From: Vibrio lentus
Lineage (GTDB): Bacteria; Pseudomonadota; Gammaproteobacteria; Enterobacterales; Vibrionaceae
Direction of reading: 5' to 3'
Assembly (NCBI RefSeq): GCF_002875945.1
Contig: NZ_MCZK01000179.1
Coordinates: forward strand, 1-35,212
DNA length: 35,212 bases
Below the pieces are notes generated by a model. That model was not told the DNA's origin, ran no database searches, and was given only the letters and a program-made list of their open reading frames with translations. Of the stretch, positions 33,474 to 35,212 are shown one piece after another. Position numbers and translations under genes: made by a program. Positions within the stretch are counted from its first letter, which is position 1. Each line of letters begins with the position of its first letter.

Positions 33474-34136
33474 ATGAATATCGTTGAAACGGTAAAGCTT
33501 CATCTTTCAGACGTTTGTTATCCAAAGGCTAGTGTTAAAACAGGGCAGGTTCGATCTATCTCGGCGCTCGTTTTTAAAACCATCAAAAACAAAGATATCT
33601 CCAATGTTTTGTCCTTGTGTACTCAATTGCTTGAAGAAAGGGATTGGGTGTTAGGCGTTGTTGCTTACGACTGGGCTTTTAGAGTAAGAAAACAATATTC
33701 GAAAGAAACGTTCTTCGTATTTGAACATTGGTTACTCCAATACGTGACTGACTGGAATGATTGTGATGACTTCTGCACTCATGCGTTTGGTGAGTTACTG
33801 TCTCAACACAATGAGTTGTTCGAGATGACAACTAGATGGGTCGACCATTCTAACTTTGCTGTGCGAAGAGCAGCAGCGGTTGTCTTAATTTACCCGATCA
33901 ATAAGGATAGATACTCAGGTTTGAACCCCTTTAAAGTGGCCGATTTGTTGATTAAAGATGAACATGCTCTCGTGCAAAAAGGCTATGGTTGGATGCTAAA
34001 AGTGCTCACTCAAAAAGAGCCTCAATTGGTGATTCGTTATTTAAAGGCTAACCATACCGTAATGCCAAGAGTCGCTTTTCGTTACGCGATTGAAAAGTTG
34101 GATGATAAAACTAAGCGAGAGTTAATGTCACTTTGA
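33474..34136 (+). CDS. AlkD-like DNA alkylation repair protein
   Basis: This ~220-residue HEAT-like helical-repeat protein belongs to the DNA_alkylation family (3-methyladenine/7-methylguanine glycosylases). The start is uncertain. The frame is open from 33411 with ATGs at 33456 and 33474; the last has AAGGT about 10 bases upstream and gives the usual family length. AlkD active-site positions appear conserved with near-correct spacing: Trp94 and Asp98 in TDWNDCDDF, Arg132 in AVRRAAAV, Trp173 in GYGWMLKV (short numbering). These residues grip the lesion strand and promote excision. Monocistronic; overlapped at its stop by a small uncertain frame. Confidence 0.78.
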   Translation: MNIVETVKLHLSDVCYPKASVKTGQVRSISALVFKTIKNKDISNVLSLCTQLLEERDWVLGVVAYDWAFRVRKQYSKETFFVFEHWLLQYVTDWNDCDDFCTHAFGELLSQHNELFEMTTRWVDHSNFAVRRAAAVVLIYPINKDRYSGLNPFKVADLLIKDEHALVQKGYGWMLKVLTQKEPQLVIRYLKANHTVMPRVAFRYAIEKLDDKTKRELMSL

Positions 34137-34309
34137 CCATTGGCACTCTCGAACCCCTATTCGCTATCCCCTCAGTAGCCAAGCGCTATTACCCAAACCT
34201 AGACGATGGTATTGAGTTAGCACATCAATACGCTCTCGGGCAGTTCACCTCTCAAGGTGAAGTTTTTAAATTATATGAAAGGCTAAGTAAAAAGCTGGTT
34301 CAAGGTTAA
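34133..34309 (+). pseudogene. Short open frame, possible gene remnant (58 aa)
   Basis: The frame overlaps the AlkD-like stop (TTGA) and runs as TIGTLEPLFAIPSVAKRYYP, then a helical, charged stretch ending FKLYERLSKKLVQG at TAA 34307-34309. Only a TTG could start it and no ribosome-binding site is obvious. The composition is protein-like, so it may be the C-terminal remnant of a deleted gene. I do not recognise the family. The remaining ~140 bases before 34454 show nothing definite. Confidence 0.3.
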
Positions 34310-34453
34310 GTGAATCTGTTAGCTAGCAGGAATTATCGTTTGTATATGCAACTCACATCGTATTTGTTTTATAAATTGTTACGGGTTTAATGTTAGAAAT
34401 GCTGATGTGTTGTAGTTTCTGCCTTATTACCGATAATTGCTTGAGGAACAAAA

Positions 34454-34962
34454 ATGTACGCCAATAAGTATTCAAATTTTTGGAGACGCTTCTTTGCTAT
34501 CTTGATTGATTCAATCGTATTTTGCCATTGGAATGGATAGATGATTACGCACTTTCTGGCGTGATAAATTCCGGTGGTGTGTTTGCTTGGGGAGTTGCGT
34601 ATTCATTAATAGGGATCACTTACTATGTGGGGATGCATGTCAAATACGGACAAACGATCGGTAAGATGGTCACTCGGGTGAAAGTAGTCGATGTATCTGA
34701 AAGTCGAAACTTAACTCTCAAACAGTCTTGCATGAGGGATATTGTCCCAATCATGTTTATTCCTTTTCAAGTTTATGCTTATGCACAACTGTCGTTCTAT
34801 GGGCAAACGTGGGAAAGCTTAGAACAAGGTCGAGCTTTTATTTTCGTTGGTTATGTAGCGATTGGTTGGGTTCTTTTAGAGTTCATCTCTATGCTTTTTA
34901 ATCACAAACGCAGAGCGATTCATGACTTCATTGCAGGCTCAGTTGTCGTAAAGAAAGTTTAA
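34454..34962 (+). pseudogene. RDD-family membrane protein with a one-base frameshift
   Basis: ATG 34454 has an ideal GAGGAA five bases upstream and encodes MYANKYSNFWRRFFAILIDSIVF, the classic RDD N-terminus (Arg and first Asp in a first helix). The frame then stops at TAG 34538-34540. The remainder continues in the -1 frame from the TTTT run at 34520-34523: PLEWIDDYALSG, transmembrane helices (GVFAWGVAYSLIGITYYVGM; FIFVGYVAIGWVLLEFISML), the KMVTRVKVVD element, and the second Asp in RRAIHDFIAGSVVVKK. One extra T in that run would restore a single ~170-residue protein. Either a recent inactivating deletion or a base-calling error. Confidence 0.78.
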
Positions 34963-34992
34963 CTATCTAAATTGTGGGCTAAGGAAAATCTG

Positions 34993-35212
34993 ATGGATGT
35001 ACATGAGTGTGTTTCTTTTATCTTGCTGAACAAATCACAAGTATTGTTAGAAAAGCGTAGTGAGTCTAAAGAAACGGATCCTGGCTTGATTACCATACCT
35101 GGCGGCCATATTGAGCATGGTGAAAGTCAGGTACAGGCGTTGTTTCGTGAGCTCGATGAAGAGCTTAATGTTGTTCCCATTCATTACAAGTACGGCTCTT
35201 CTCCGCTTAGAT
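34993..35212 (+). CDS. Nudix hydrolase, N-terminal part (cut by window end)
   Basis: ATG 34993 follows an AAGGA site, and 73 codons are visible. After an N-terminal strand (HECVSFILLNKSQVLLEKR) comes the Nudix box, GGHIEHGE, seven residues, then RELDEEL. It fits G-x5-E-x7-RE-U-x-EE apart from Asn in place of the box's final Gly. The REx2EE glutamates that bind Mg2+ are present, so it should hydrolyse a nucleoside-diphosphate-linked substrate. Substrate type cannot be judged without the C-terminus. It follows the RDD gene by 30 bp and may be cotranscribed. Confidence 0.88.
   Translation, partial: MDVHECVSFILLNKSQVLLEKRSESKETDPGLITIPGGHIEHGESQVQALFRELDEELNVVPIHYKYGSSPLR

Noticed and set aside
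34517..34526. Programmed -1 frameshifting in the RDD gene
   Set aside because: The T run in the zero frame does not form an X-XXY-YYZ heptamer and no stimulatory stem-loop was seen just downstream.
27179..35212. Run of small accessory genes with acetyltransferases considered as integron cassettes
   Set aside because: No attC/VCR-like imperfect palindromes between genes, no integrase, mixed orientations and individual promoters or terminators.

Overview
The window reads as an ordinary chromosomal stretch of a marine gammaproteobacterium, most likely a Vibrio. This is an inference from gene content: MSHA-like prepilin, DUF3465, TIGR03643, alpha-type fimbriae with ToxR-like regulators, and dense small accessory genes with moderate GC. 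No tRNA, rRNA, IS element, integron attC site or CRISPR array was seen.

Left edge (1-2.1 kb): the end of an unidentified gene, a bidirectional terminator, and a 619-residue minus-strand protein. That protein is an in-frame tandem fusion of two copies of one ~310-residue XRE-type DNA-binding protein.

Region A (2.3-17.4 kb), plus strand: three consecutive genes that look like one cell-surface system. The first is a giant secreted protein (~3490 aa) built from about 22 degenerate DUF11-type beta-sandwich repeats plus a SdrD_B-like C-terminus. The second is a 1171-aa outer-membrane beta-barrel with N-terminal periplasmic domains. The third is a lipoprotein with two OmpA-type peptidoglycan-binding domains. 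A terminator closes the unit.

Region B (17.4-27.1 kb): a complete alpha-type (CS1/CFA/I-like) chaperone-usher fimbrial operon on the minus strand. It runs major pilin, minor pilin, usher, chaperone, tip adhesin, then an unusual beta-barrel-LysM protein. It continues without a break into a ToxR-like winged-helix gene and two small membrane/periplasmic partner genes. A second, homologous module (regulator + partner 1 + partner 2) diverges from the fimbrial promoter region on the plus strand. The fimbrial operon is therefore bracketed by two paralogous three-gene sensor-regulator cassettes. Both regulators have a C-terminal membrane anchor but almost no periplasmic domain, so sensing is probably delegated to the partners.

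Region C (27.2-35.2 kb): small, mostly monocistronic genes. They are a BLUF blue-light sensor, two small hypothetical proteins, a secreted metzincin-type metalloprotease, three GNAT acetyltransferases (two adjacent), a TIGR03643 protein, a DUF3465 secreted protein, an orphan type IV prepilin, an AlkD-like DNA alkylation repair protein, an RDD-family membrane protein broken by a one-base frameshift, and the start of a Nudix hydrolase cut by the window edge.

Several starts were moved from the longest ORF to an internal codon, using Shine-Dalgarno sequences and signal-peptide positions; these choices are explained per gene. Functions of Region A and of the paired regulator modules are inferred from domain architecture only.
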